Numbered from the stretch's first letter, positions 1 to 8,008 are shown. The stretch: 40,516 bases of DNA from Rummeliibacillus pycnus_B (GCF_050459865.1 NZ_JBCMNM010000075.1:1-40516); one strand, 5' to 3'. Notes: generated from the sequence alone by a model not told the origin. Made by a program: numbers and translations.

Positions 1-255
1 CGCAGGAGTCGCCATCTTCCACTTTATAGACAATGTACTAATTAATATGGTATATAACAATAACACATTTAATGTCCGTGATTTTTATCAAATCTTTAAA
101 TTACGAAATTGACTCAATTATCAAATTTATAATAAAGCAGGGAATTAATATTCAAAAAGGATGCCAAGCTATTAATACTTTCAACCTTTTTTCGAGTAGA
201 TATTTCAAGAGCGCCGTATAAGGTATATCAACAAAGATAGAAAGTGGTGTTAAGT
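1..255. other. Gene-free left edge with repeat fragment
   Basis: No convincing gene is seen. The first ~26 bases (CGCAGGAGTCGCCATCTTCC and following) look like the right-hand end of a common Bacillales intergenic repeat cut by the window edge; this is recalled, not searched. A TATAAT lies at 128-133, but without a well-spaced -35. The rest is AT-rich. Confidence 0.4.
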
Positions 256-1200
256 ATGAAAAAAAGAATTATTTGGATTTTTGGGTTAATAACCGGAATT
301 GTAGGAGGTATCGTTACACTGTTGGGTTATTTAGTAACGAGTCGAATTATCTATATAAAGAAAAAAGATGATGATTTCATTTTAGAACGCGAAAAAAAGG
401 CGTTGCGCTATGACGAAAAATGGTACGAATTAGTTGACAAAGAGCACTTAAGTATTTCTTCACCTAACGGCTATTTGATTAAAGGTATTTATTTTAAACC
501 TTTACAAACAACAAATACAATGATTGTTTGCCATGGTGTGACAGAAAACAAAGTAAACTCTGTAAAATATGTTCGATTATTCGAAAGACTTGGGTTTAAT
601 ACGGTAGTCTATGATCACAGAAGACATGGTGAGTCCGGTGGTAAGACAACAAGCTATGGTTATTATGAAAAATTTGATCTGCAAGCTGTACTTCATTCAA
701 TAACAGAAAGATTGAACGATGATGCAATTATTGGCGTACACGGTGAGTCTATGGGAGCTGCAACGACATTATTATATGCTGGAACATTAGAAGACAAAGC
801 GAACTTTTATATTGCCGACTGTCCGTATTCGGATTTCTCTGAAGAACTTTATCATTTGCTCACAAAACAAACACCATTTAAAAGTCCACTCGCTATTAGA
901 CTCGCGAATATATTTTTGCGATTACGTGACGGCTATTGGTTAAAAAGCATAGCTCCTCGTACAGCGGTTACGAATATTGAAAAACCCGTTCTTTTCATTC
1001 ATAGCTTACCAGATGATTTTATATTACCTGGAATGACAATCGAATTATATCGATTAAAGAATGGTCCTAAAATGTTAAAACTATTTGAGCAAGGTGCACA
1101 TGCCCAATCATTCAATACAAATCCGCAAGAATATGAAGACACTGTTCGAGAATTTATAAAAGAATATGTGTTGAATAAGAACGATTCCTTAAAAGTCTAA
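256..1200 (+). CDS. Membrane-anchored alpha/beta hydrolase (YqkD-like)
   Basis: A 314-residue serine hydrolase of the alpha/beta fold with unknown substrate. An N-terminal hydrophobic segment (about residues 4-30) is followed by basic residues, so the protein is probably tethered to the membrane. The nucleophile elbow is GESMG with Ser165, the acid is probably Asp253 or Asp254 in LPDDF, and the base is probably His282 in GAHAQS. An oxyanion-loop HG precedes the VTEN motif. I chose the ATG at 256 because AAAGTGGTG, which contains the upstream GTG at 244, works better as ribosome binding site than as start. The gene stands alone and converges on yneF. It resembles YqkD of Bacillus from memory. 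The fold is secure; esterase, lipase or peptidase activity cannot be told apart. Confidence 0.8.
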   Translation: MKKRIIWIFGLITGIVGGIVTLLGYLVTSRIIYIKKKDDDFILEREKKALRYDEKWYELVDKEHLSISSPNGYLIKGIYFKPLQTTNTMIVCHGVTENKVNSVKYVRLFERLGFNTVVYDHRRHGESGGKTTSYGYYEKFDLQAVLHSITERLNDDAIIGVHGESMGAATTLLYAGTLEDKANFYIADCPYSDFSEELYHLLTKQTPFKSPLAIRLANIFLRLRDGYWLKSIAPRTAVTNIEKPVLFIHSLPDDFILPGMTIELYRLKNGPKMLKLFEQGAHAQSFNTNPQEYEDTVREFIKEYVLNKNDSLKV

Positions 1201-1313
1201 TTCTTAGGTCTATTTTCTATCTGAATTAGCTGTTTGACCCTATCTGATTCTGTCGGTTAATGATTTCTCTCCAAATTATTATGACAGTTATACTTAATAA
1301 TCTTACACAAAAT

Positions 1314-1350
1314 AAAAATGCCGACGAAAGAAATTTTCGATGGCATTTTT
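1314..1350. terminator. Bidirectional terminator between hydrolase and yneF
   Basis: Inverted repeat AAAAATGCC (1314-1322) / GGCATTTTT (1342-1350), extended inward by CGAAA/TTTCG pairs. It has an A-run on the left and a T-run on the right. It lies between convergent genes and could serve both. Confidence 0.75.
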
Positions 1351-1443
1351 TAATTGGATATTCCACTATTTAAAATTGAGCTATATCAAAGGATTGTCCA
1401 TAAAAACAAGTTTATCACTAACTTTCGGACAGAACCGTTTTAT

Positions 1444-1662
1444 TTATTTACTCAATTTATTCATTTGGTTCATCATTTGTTTGATTTGTTTTTCAGATGG
1501 TTTACGTCCCATTTGAGTCATCATTACACGTAACATTTGTTCGTTAATAGGTGGGTTTTCTTTTAAATATTTCATCATATATTGACGAGCGATAAAGAAT
1601 CCGCCAACTAAACCTACGATTAATGCTACTACTATTAAAGTAATCGCTAATCCAGTACTCAC
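1444..1662 (-). CDS. yneF: YneF family (UPF0154) small membrane protein
   Basis: A 72-residue protein, the usual family length. One N-terminal transmembrane helix (GLAITLIVVALIVGLVGGFF) is followed by the family signature IARQYMMKYLKENPPINEQM and a Met/Lys-rich tail. The function is unknown. The start is a GTG at 1662: GAGGAGG lies 7 bases upstream, and reading from further upstream would add a non-conserved, partly charged leader. It follows sirA on the same strand, as in Bacillus yneE-yneF, with a 91-base gap. Identity is confident from the conserved motif. Confidence 0.88.
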   Translation of the reverse strand: MSTGLAITLIVVALIVGLVGGFFIARQYMMKYLKENPPINEQMLRVMMTQMGRKPSEKQIKQMMNQMNKLSK

Positions 1663-1753
1663 TAATTTTCCTCCTCTAAATTTCGCATACGAGAAAAGTT
1701 TCTCCAAAGAGGATTATACAATAAAAACTACTTCGATACTACTATTTATCTAA

Positions 1754-2194
1754 TTATCCCTCTGCTACAGCTGAAAACTTTAGTGGTTTTAGCCATCCAC
1801 ATTCGACTTCATTTTTATTGAATCCAATAAAACCCGAGCTAATCTTCGATAAAGTAGCAAATAAATCTAATTCAAGCATACGAGATCCAACACATGTTAC
1901 AACCATATAATACGGTTGAATTTCAATATGTAAATCACCTTTAAATTCGTTTGTCAAAAAGATTTCATGGTTCTTCATATGAATCGCAGTGAAATTCTTA
2001 TATAAATATTGCTCTATAAAAGCTTCAATCTCCTGCATTGGCAATATTTCACATAAATAAGCTAATTCCTGCGATGGATAAAAAGCATTATTTTCAGTTT
2101 TTAAATCTCTAATTAAATCGAATAATAAACGCTCTCTTCCGTACACAAATGACTGATGCTTTTTTTTGACATGAAAGATTGAGTAAACACGCAT
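1754..2194 (-). CDS. sirA: Sporulation inhibitor of replication SirA (YneE)
   Basis: A 146-residue protein of the SirA family. In Bacillus, SirA binds domain I of DnaA and blocks new rounds of replication in cells committed to sporulation. Family features seen are the N-terminal YSIFHVKKK...YGRERLLFDL segment and the C-terminal aromatic/GWLKP motif (compare GWLNP in B. subtilis). It sits between tkt and yneF as in B. subtilis. The upstream region carries a Spo0A-type promoter, annotated separately, which supports expression early in sporulation. Sequence similarity is modest, so the call rests on motifs plus synteny. Confidence 0.85.
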   Translation of the reverse strand: MRVYSIFHVKKKHQSFVYGRERLLFDLIRDLKTENNAFYPSQELAYLCEILPMQEIEAFIEQYLYKNFTAIHMKNHEIFLTNEFKGDLHIEIQPYYMVVTCVGSRMLELDLFATLSKISSGFIGFNKNEVECGWLKPLKFSAVAEG

Positions 2195-2220
2195 CTATTG
2201 CCACTCCCTTCTTTCAACTA

Positions 2221-2253
2221 ATTATACCTTTATTTTATCGAATATTTTGTCAA
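2221..2253 (-). promoter_or_regulatory. sirA promoter, long-spacer Spo0A-activated type
   Basis: On the minus strand, -35 TTGACA (2248-2253) and -10 TATAAT (2221-2226) are separated by 21 bases. That is too long for an unaided sigma-A promoter, but it is the spacing known for Spo0A-activated promoters such as spoIIG and spoIIE. Two 0A-box-like sequences overlap the -35 and the spacer. Confidence 0.7.
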
Positions 2254-2287
2254 TTTGCACTGTAAATAATCCACTTTCTTTGTCAAA
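2234..2287 (+). promoter_or_regulatory. Three candidate Spo0A boxes upstream of sirA
   Basis: Against the 0A-box consensus TTTGTCRAA, the plus strand shows TTTATCGAA (2234-2242, 8/9), TTTGTCAAT (2246-2254, 8/9) and TTTGTCAAA (2279-2287, 9/9). All have one orientation; start-to-start spacings are 12 and 33 bases. The middle box covers the -35. Confidence 0.6.
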
Positions 2288-2291
2288 AAAC

Positions 2292-2322
2292 AAAAAGTAG
2301 AGGAAAATTACCTCTACTTTTT
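2292..2322 (-). terminator. tkt terminator
   Basis: Perfect 12-base stem AAAAAGTAGAGG (2292-2303) / CCTCTACTTTTT (2311-2322), just past the tkt stop. On the minus strand it is followed by a T-rich tract. It separates tkt from sirA. Confidence 0.85.
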
Positions 2323-2329
2323 AAAAGTT

Positions 2330-4333
2330 CTATTTTTCAAATAGTGCTTTTACTTTTGATACAACATTTTCAACAGTAAAGCCATATTCCTTCATAACGA
2401 TTTCACCTGGAGCACTTGCACCGAAACCATCAATTGCTAGTACATCGCCTTCGAAACCTGTATATTTATGCCAGCCAAATGATGAGCCCATTTCGATTGC
2501 TAAACGCTTTGTTACAGCTTTCGGCAATACACTTTCTTTATATGCTGCATCTTGTTCTTCAAAACGAGCAAAATCAGGCATAGAAACAACAGTTACGTCG
2601 ATTCCTTCATTTGCAAGTTCAGCTTTAGCTTTAACTGCTAATTGTACTTCTGAACCTGTTGCTAAAAGCAATACATCTGCAACTTCTTTGTTTGCTTTTT
2701 CTACAATATAAGCACCTTTTGCAACACCATCGTAAACAGTTTGTACATCTACATCAAGTACTGGTAAGTCTTGACGAGATAATACTAATGCTGTAGGTCG
2801 GTTTTTAGAAGATACTGCAAGTTTCCATGCTGCTGCTGATTCATTTGCATCTGCTGGACGAATTACAGAAAGATTTGGCATTGCACGTAATGCTGCTAAA
2901 TGTTCGATTGGCTCATGAGTTGGACCATCTTCCCCTACTGCAATTGAATCATGTGTGAACACATATGTTACAGGAAGTCCCATAAGTGCAGAAAGACGAA
3001 CTGCTGGACGAACGTAATCAGAGAATACGAAGAATGTACCGCCAAAGACATTTAAACCACCATGAAGCGCCATACCATTAAGTGCTGCACCCATTGCAAA
3101 TTCACGAACGCCGAACCAAATATTACGACCACTGCGATCTGTTGCTGAGAAGTCGCCAGTTCCTTTAATCGTTGTTTTGTTTGAACCCGCTAGGTCGGCA
3201 CTACCACCAAAGAATGCTGGGATTTTTTTAGCTAATGCGTTAATTACTTCACCTGAAGATGAACGTGTTGCAATCGATTTGCCAGCTTCATAAGTTGGAA
3301 TTTCAGCATCAAAATCTGCTGGAAGATCACCTGAGATTGCTTGTTCTAATTGTGCACCTAATTCAGGATATGCTTCTTTATATGCATCAAATTGTGCATT
3401 CCAAGCAGCTTCTACATCTTCTCCATGTACTTTTGCAGCTTGTTTAAATGTTTCGTATACTTCTTCTGCTACAAAGAAATCGTCGTTATCCCATTCGTAA
3501 GCTTGTTTTGTAAGTACTACTTCATCTTTACCTAGAGGTGATCCGTGGGAAGCTGATTTACCAGATTTGTTTGGTGAACCAAAACCAATCACAGTTTTTA
3601 CCTCAATTAAAGTAGGTTGACCTTTGTGTCCTTTTGCTTGTGAAATTGCATTATTAATAGCTTCAGTATCATTACCATCTTCTACTAATAAATAATTCCA
3701 GCCATATGCTTTAAAACGTTCTGCTGTATTATCAGAGAATGATTTGTTTAAATCACCATCTAATGAGATGTCATTACTATCATAAAGAACAACCAGTTTT
3801 TCTAATTGTAAGTGACCAGCAAGTGAAGCCGCTTCTGCAGAAACACCTTCCATTAAGTCACCATCACCGCATAATGCAAATGTATAGTGATTAATAATGT
3901 CGTTATCAGGTTTGTTATAAACACCTGATAAATGTGCTTCAGCCATCGCCATACCTACAGCCATTGAAATCCCTTGTCCAAGTGGGCCAGTTGTCGCTTC
4001 TACACCAGCAGTATGACCAAATTCAGGGTGACCTGGAGTTAAAGAACCCCATTGACGGAAGTTTTTAATTTCTTCCATAGGTAAGTCATAACCACCTAAA
4101 TGAAGTAAGCTATATAAAAGCATTGAACCATGTCCTGCTGATAAGACAAATCGATCACGGTTAAACCATTGAGGATTTTTTGGATTATGGTGTAATTGTT
4201 TTGTCCAAAGAGTATAAGCCATAGGTGCTGCACCCATTGGAAGCCCTGGGTGACCAGAGTTTGCTTTTTCAATTGCATCAATAGACAAAGTACGGATTGT
4301 ATTAATTGCAAGCTGATCTGCTTGTTGAGTCAT
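2330..4333 (-). CDS. tkt: Transketolase
   Basis: A 667-residue thiamine-diphosphate enzyme that moves two-carbon ketol units in the non-oxidative pentose phosphate pathway; cytoplasmic dimer. Visible features are the N-terminal substrate-binding SGHPGLPMGAAPMAY, the GHGSMLLYSLLHL stretch, the GDGDLMEGVSAEAASLAGH cofactor motif with its acidic metal ligands, THDSIAVGEDGPTHEPIEH in the Pyr domain, and a C-terminal domain ending VKALFEK. Length is standard. Start ATG follows GAAAGGATG. A TTGACT/TAATTT promoter is present upstream. It lies between ynzC and sirA as in B. subtilis. It could process pentose phosphates made by the gluconate block in this window. Confidence 0.98.
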   Translation of the reverse strand: MTQQADQLAINTIRTLSIDAIEKANSGHPGLPMGAAPMAYTLWTKQLHHNPKNPQWFNRDRFVLSAGHGSMLLYSLLHLGGYDLPMEEIKNFRQWGSLTPGHPEFGHTAGVEATTGPLGQGISMAVGMAMAEAHLSGVYNKPDNDIINHYTFALCGDGDLMEGVSAEAASLAGHLQLEKLVVLYDSNDISLDGDLNKSFSDNTAERFKAYGWNYLLVEDGNDTEAINNAISQAKGHKGQPTLIEVKTVIGFGSPNKSGKSASHGSPLGKDEVVLTKQAYEWDNDDFFVAEEVYETFKQAAKVHGEDVEAAWNAQFDAYKEAYPELGAQLEQAISGDLPADFDAEIPTYEAGKSIATRSSSGEVINALAKKIPAFFGGSADLAGSNKTTIKGTGDFSATDRSGRNIWFGVREFAMGAALNGMALHGGLNVFGGTFFVFSDYVRPAVRLSALMGLPVTYVFTHDSIAVGEDGPTHEPIEHLAALRAMPNLSVIRPADANESAAAWKLAVSSKNRPTALVLSRQDLPVLDVDVQTVYDGVAKGAYIVEKANKEVADVLLLATGSEVQLAVKAKAELANEGIDVTVVSMPDFARFEEQDAAYKESVLPKAVTKRLAIEMGSSFGWHKYTGFEGDVLAIDGFGASAPGEIVMKEYGFTVENVVSKVKALFEK

Positions 4334-4356
4334 GAATAGACATCCTTTCTAAAAGC

Positions 4357-4385
4357 AAATTATTATTCTATTACAGTGTAGTCAA
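4357..4385 (-). promoter_or_regulatory. Candidate tkt promoter
   Basis: Minus-strand -35 TTGACT (4380-4385) and -10 TAATTT (4357-4362) with a 17-base spacer, about 25 bases upstream of the tkt start. It suggests tkt can be transcribed independently of ynzC. Confidence 0.45.
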
Positions 4386-4425
4386 CATTTCTACATAAAA
4401 CAATGGTTTTTAGACAATTGTTCTG

Positions 4426-4662
4426 TTAATTCAATGGTTTGTTTTTTTGTTGCATTGCACGTAATTTAGCTGGAGTAACTTCATCACCATTTGGATCGAA
4501 AACACGAACATTTTCAATTGTGCCTCTCATCGACTCACGAAAAGTATCTAAATATTCTTTGCGAAGGTTGGTTTGTTCCTTTGCTTCTTCAACAGTTAAA
4601 CCTGCTTCTTTTGATTTCTTTGATAAATAGTTAATACGTTGAATTTTTTCTTTTGGTAACAT
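4426..4662 (-). CDS. ynzC: DUF896 family protein YnzC
   Basis: A 78-residue DUF896 protein, close to the 77 residues of B. subtilis YnzC. Family hallmarks are an N-terminal helical hairpin (KIQRINYLSKKSKEAGLTVEE) and the conserved YLDTFRESMRGTIENVRVFD / GDEVTPAKL segment. Its function is unsettled. In B. subtilis it is the third gene of the LexA-controlled yneA-yneB-ynzC operon; here a transporter/regulator pair separates it from yneAB. I chose the ATG at 4662 because AAAGGTGTG lies 6 bases upstream; an in-frame ATG at 4680 precedes that ribosome binding site. A possible extended -10 (TGATAGAAT, -10 at 4749-4754) lies upstream of the hairpin at 4703-4735. Confidence 0.9.
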   Translation of the reverse strand: MLPKEKIQRINYLSKKSKEAGLTVEEAKEQTNLRKEYLDTFRESMRGTIENVRVFDPNGDEVTPAKLRAMQQKNKPLN

Positions 4663-4702
4663 ATTAAACACACCTTTCATAATTACCTTACTTAAAGGTA
4701 TG

Positions 4703-4735
4703 AAAAAAAAGCCTCAAGCGCAAGCTTAAAGCTTT
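4703..4735 (-). terminator. Terminator after lysE-type gene, upstream of ynzC
   Basis: Stem AAAGCCTCAAGC (4708-4719) / GCTTAAAGCTTT (4724-4735), with two G-U pairs and a GCAA-type loop. A run of eight T follows on the minus strand (4703-4710). It ends only ~40 bases before the ynzC start, so it could also act within a ynzC leader. Confidence 0.7.
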
Positions 4736-4809
4736 ATTTTGTTGACAAATTCTATCATACTTCGCTAAATGTTTTATTCTAGATATTTATCCCGAAATTT
4801 TCAAATTAA

Positions 4810-5412
4810 TTAAATCAAACTAATGAGTAAGTAAATCGCTGTCCCCCAAATAAATAATGCTGAGAGTTTATTGAAAATGATAAATACCTTCTCAGAAATA
4901 TCTAGTTTTTTCATACCTACACCAACAATCATTAAACCCAAAAACCAAAGCCAGGAGACACTAATACATGCAATGGCAAATAAAATTTGTTCTTTTCCTG
5001 TATACTTTAACGCACTTGTACCGATAACCCCAACCGTATCTAATAGCGCATGTGGATTTAATAGAGATACTGATAATGCAAAAAGAATTTGTTGTTTGAT
5101 TGGAAGAGCTGACTTCCCCTCTAAATCGGCTGTACTCGAGTTCCAAACCACCTTACCCATATATAAAAGAAAAATAATACCACCGATTAATAAAATGAAA
5201 CGAATCCATTCAATTTGCAAAACAATCATCGATAATCCAAAAACAGCTAATACAATTAATAATGTATCACTAAGAGCTGCGGTAATAGCTGCAGGGAGTG
5301 CCTTTAATATATTTGGTTGCGTAACTCCTTGTGAAAATACAAAAATATTTTGTACACCTAATGGTAAAATTAGACCGAATGCTAAAATAAAACCATGAAG
5401 AAATGCTTGCAT
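4810..5412 (-). CDS. LysE/ArgO-type amino-acid exporter
   Basis: A 200-residue integral membrane protein of the LysE superfamily, with about six hydrophobic segments and the family N-terminus HGFILAFGLILPLGVQNIFVFSQG. The NPHALLDTVGVIG motif after the third helix is typical of the LysE/ArgO branch, which exports basic amino acids. The actual substrate is not determinable. It is divergent from a MocR-type regulator with a 106-base shared intergenic region holding a long palindrome. That arrangement usually means the regulator controls the exporter. Confidence 0.85.
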   Translation of the reverse strand: MQAFLHGFILAFGLILPLGVQNIFVFSQGVTQPNILKALPAAITAALSDTLLIVLAVFGLSMIVLQIEWIRFILLIGGIIFLLYMGKVVWNSSTADLEGKSALPIKQQILFALSVSLLNPHALLDTVGVIGTSALKYTGKEQILFAIACISVSWLWFLGLMIVGVGMKKLDISEKVFIIFNKLSALFIWGTAIYLLISLI

Positions 5413-5470
5413 TGTTCAATTCCCCTTTCCTTTTAATATCGTACTATGTTATATAAATAAGAAAAGGTCC

Positions 5471-5498
5471 AATTGGTTGGTAATCTAACCACCCAATT
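5471..5498. promoter_or_regulatory. 28-base palindrome in the exporter/MocR intergenic region
   Basis: AATTGGTTGG...CCACCCAATT forms an imperfect 28-base inverted repeat centred near 5484-5485 between divergent start sites. Its position and symmetry suit an operator for the adjacent MocR-type protein. A TGn-TAATCT (-10 like, 5481-5486) lies inside it. Confidence 0.55.
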
Positions 5499-5518
5499 CT
5501 GTAAAAGGAGAAAACATA

Positions 5519-6961
5519 ATGTGGCAACCAATTAAAAATTCTTCAATTAGTTTACAACGCCAAATTATTCACTGGATTACAGATCAAATTCAGTCAGGTG
5601 ATTGGGGAGTCGGAACTAAGTTACCTACACAACGTCAACTTGCACTACAATTTAATGTAAACCGTAGCACCATTCAACAAGCTTTGGAAGAATTAAAAGC
5701 AGATGGCATTTTAAACTCAACAGTTGGTTCTGGTGTATTCGTTGCTAATAACTCCTGGAACCTTTTAGCAAAGAAAACTCAACCAAATTGGCAAAAGTAT
5801 ATTGAAGAAAGTATTCATAAACCCAACTATCATACGATTCAATTAATAAATGAGTATGAGCAAGTCGATTCAGTAGTCCGTTTAGGAACAGGTGAACTCT
5901 CTCCTACCTTATTGCCAGTTAAAAAATTGCAAGAATCTCTGCGACATCTTTCATTTGAAGATAAAGATTTTGGCTATTCCTCGCCGCAAGGTAGTTTAAA
6001 ATTACGTCAAGCACTAAGCTACTATTTAAAGAAGCGTGGTATTACTACTTCGCCAGAAAATATACTAATCGTATCAGGAGCATTACAAGCACTTCAATTA
6101 ATGGCAGTCGGATTATTCGAAACAGGGTCCGTTGTTTTTCAAGACCATAGTTCCTATCTTAATTCCATCCATCCATTTCAGTCATTTGGAATACAAATGA
6201 AATCTGTAAAACGTGATGAGCACCTTGAACAAACATTGCAAACAAAGAAAAAAAATCGACAATCTATCTACTATACTGTTCCTACTTTAAATAATCCAAC
6301 TGGAAACGTTTGGACGTTGGATGAAAAAGAGAATTTATATAATACTTGCAAAGAACTACAAATTCCAATCATTGAGGATGATGTTTACTCTGAATTATTA
6401 TTTGAATCTCCCATACCTTCTATAAAATCACTTGATTCATCTGGACAAGTTTTATACATCGGAAGTATTTCCAAAACTTTAAGTCCCGGATTACGAATTG
6501 GCTGGGTTGTTGGTCCAACCCCTGTTATTAATAGATTAGCAGATATTAAAATGCAGATGGATTATGGTTCAAGTGCTGTTTCACAAGAACTTGTTACCTA
6601 TTGGCTTACTTCAGGACTTTATGAAAATAATTTAATTGAATTGAAAGATCATTTAATGTCTCGTGCCAAATTTGTTGAGAATATTCTTACTGAACAGTTC
6701 AATTCAATAGCTAAATGGGAAAGTTCCAGAGGTGGTTTTTATATATGGCTACGATTTAATGATCCTATTGTGACAAAGGAATTTTTCTTAAAACTTCTAA
6801 AAAGAAAAGTATTGATTAATCCTGGTTATATATATGATTCAGAAGATGCAAATCATATAAGATTGTCCTATTCATATGCATCATTAGAGGATTTAAAGAG
6901 AGGATTAATCATCTTATACGAGGAAAGTCTATCAACTATCAAAAACAGCTGTACTCCTTAG
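5519..6961 (+). CDS. MocR/PdxR-type regulator: GntR HTH fused to aminotransferase fold
   Basis: A 480-residue transcription factor. Residues ~10-75 form a GntR-type winged helix (LPTQRQLALQFNVNRSTIQQ, then the wing TVGSGVFV). Residues ~110-470 are a class I aminotransferase fold with the PLP lysine Lys319 in GSISKTLSPGLRIGW, the NNPTGN motif and an Asp in IIEDDVYSE. Such proteins bind PLP or PLP-amino-acid adducts and regulate a neighbouring gene. The divergent LysE-type exporter is the obvious target, so it may sense an amino acid. Start ATG follows AAAGGAG. The 3' end runs into a terminator stem. The specific ligand is unknown. Confidence 0.9.
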   Translation: MWQPIKNSSISLQRQIIHWITDQIQSGDWGVGTKLPTQRQLALQFNVNRSTIQQALEELKADGILNSTVGSGVFVANNSWNLLAKKTQPNWQKYIEESIHKPNYHTIQLINEYEQVDSVVRLGTGELSPTLLPVKKLQESLRHLSFEDKDFGYSSPQGSLKLRQALSYYLKKRGITTSPENILIVSGALQALQLMAVGLFETGSVVFQDHSSYLNSIHPFQSFGIQMKSVKRDEHLEQTLQTKKKNRQSIYYTVPTLNNPTGNVWTLDEKENLYNTCKELQIPIIEDDVYSELLFESPIPSIKSLDSSGQVLYIGSISKTLSPGLRIGWVVGPTPVINRLADIKMQMDYGSSAVSQELVTYWLTSGLYENNLIELKDHLMSRAKFVENILTEQFNSIAKWESSRGGFYIWLRFNDPIVTKEFFLKLLKRKVLINPGYIYDSEDANHIRLSYSYASLEDLKRGLIILYEESLSTIKNSCTP

Positions 6962-6980
6962 ATTGGAATACAGCTGTTTT
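6942..6980. terminator. Terminator between MocR gene and yneB
   Basis: Stem AAAACAGCTGTACTCC (6942-6957) / GGAATACAGCTGTTTT (6965-6980) with a short loop, followed by a T-rich tract on the plus strand and a T-run on the minus. The left arm includes the last codons of the regulator gene. Likely bidirectional, between convergent genes. Confidence 0.8.
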
Positions 6981-7023
6981 ATTATTAGAATCAATTTCAT
7001 AAATTCCGGCTTTGATTCAACGA

Positions 7024-7680
7024 CTATTTTTCACTTTCTTCAACAAATTCTATATATCTTCTATGGACTGTTGCTTTACTTATATGAAATCCAAGCCCTT
7101 TTAAAGTTGCTGTTATTTCTTCAAAAGTCATTCCTTTTTGTCTTAAACTAATAATTTGTTCTATCGGTGCATCTATCCGCTCTCTACCTTCTGGATTTCC
7201 TCGTTCCTTCAAATTTTTTTCGGGTCTATAGCCATTTTGAACTGCTCTTTTCATACCTCGGCGAATTTTTGCATTATGTAATTTTCGTTGATACTCTTCA
7301 ACAAGAGCTAATATTTCAAGCAGCATTGTATCCATGTCATTCAACTTAATATTGCCGGAATCACTTATCGTAAAAATATCAACATCCATCTTTTGCAATA
7401 AATGCAACACGGCCATTCGTCCATTACCACGTCCTAAACGTGTTTCATCTTGAACAAATAGGGTTGGAATGTGATACTCTTTCATATATTCCAGTAGATC
7501 TAATAAACCTTCTCTGTCAATATCATATCCACTGTGTCTATCATTGAATACTTCTACTACTTCATATCCCTTTGACTTTGCAAATGCTCTCAATTCTATT
7601 TCTTGTCTTTCTAATGATGTATCTTGCGTTTCTTTTTCTGTACTTACACGACAATACAATACAGCTTTGTTATTCTTCAT
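7024..7680 (-). CDS. yneB: Serine recombinase family protein YneB
   Basis: A 218-residue resolvase/invertase-family protein. The N-terminal catalytic domain shows YCRVST with the nucleophilic serine near residue 13, LERQ, and DETRLGRGNGRM. An HTH-like C-terminus follows (GMTFEEITATLKGLGFHISKATVHRRYIEF). The role of YneB is unsettled. In B. subtilis it is co-transcribed with yneA under LexA. Here it overlaps the end of yneA by 11 bases, so the same operon is kept. I took the ATG at 7680; a GTG at 7689 is the alternative. No recombination sites or other mobile-element genes are nearby, so it is treated as a resident chromosomal gene. Confidence 0.88.
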   Translation of the reverse strand: MKNNKAVLYCRVSTEKETQDTSLERQEIELRAFAKSKGYEVVEVFNDRHSGYDIDREGLLDLLEYMKEYHIPTLFVQDETRLGRGNGRMAVLHLLQKMDVDIFTISDSGNIKLNDMDTMLLEILALVEEYQRKLHNAKIRRGMKRAVQNGYRPEKNLKERGNPEGRERIDAPIEQIISLRQKGMTFEEITATLKGLGFHISKATVHRRYIEFVEESEK

Positions 7681-7990
7681 TTTTGTCACTCGCCAATTCT
7701 ATTCCTCTATCTTTTGAAATTACTTTTTTATATTCTGGAATAATTAAAGTATGACCAGCTATAATTTTATCGTCAATCATATTGTTCTCATTTTTCACTA
7801 TGCGTACCCATTCGTCATTAGATAAATCACCTTTATATTGATCCGATAAAGACCAAAGCGTATCTCCTTCATGTATATCAATATTTATATATTTTGATGT
7901 ATCTTTATTTGAAATAAAAAGAATGATCATACCAATTGTTACAAATACGATTAGAATAGCTGTATTTTGATTTTTATTAATCCAATTCAT
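7670..7990 (-). CDS. yneA: SOS cell-division suppressor YneA
   Basis: A 106-residue membrane-anchored protein: one transmembrane helix (about residues 10-30, AILIVFVTIGMIILFIS) followed by an extracytoplasmic LysM domain (HEGDTLWSLSDQYKGDLSNDEW...IIAGHTLIIP). YneA delays division during the SOS response in Bacillus and is short-lived there. The ATG at 7990 follows GGGAGAG; longer readings lack support and would run through the promoter. It is divergent from lexA, with a strong TTGACA/TATAGT promoter and several LexA boxes between them. Overlap with yneB indicates co-transcription. The LysM part and context make the call strong despite short length. Confidence 0.92.
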   Translation of the reverse strand: MNWINKNQNTAILIVFVTIGMIILFISNKDTSKYINIDIHEGDTLWSLSDQYKGDLSNDEWVRIVKNENNMIDDKIIAGHTLIIPEYKKVISKDRGIELASDKNEE

Positions 7991-8008
7991 GTAATTCTCT
8001 CCCTTTAT

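Noticed and set aside
4871..5398. 175-residue plus-strand frame opposite the LysE-type exporter
   Set aside because: It is antisense to a clear membrane-protein gene, has no family features, and composition follows the real gene's codons.
7024..7680. YneB as sign of a mobile element or invertible switch
   Set aside because: No flanking inverted repeats, attachment-like sites or other element genes; the gene belongs to the conserved yneA-yneB unit.
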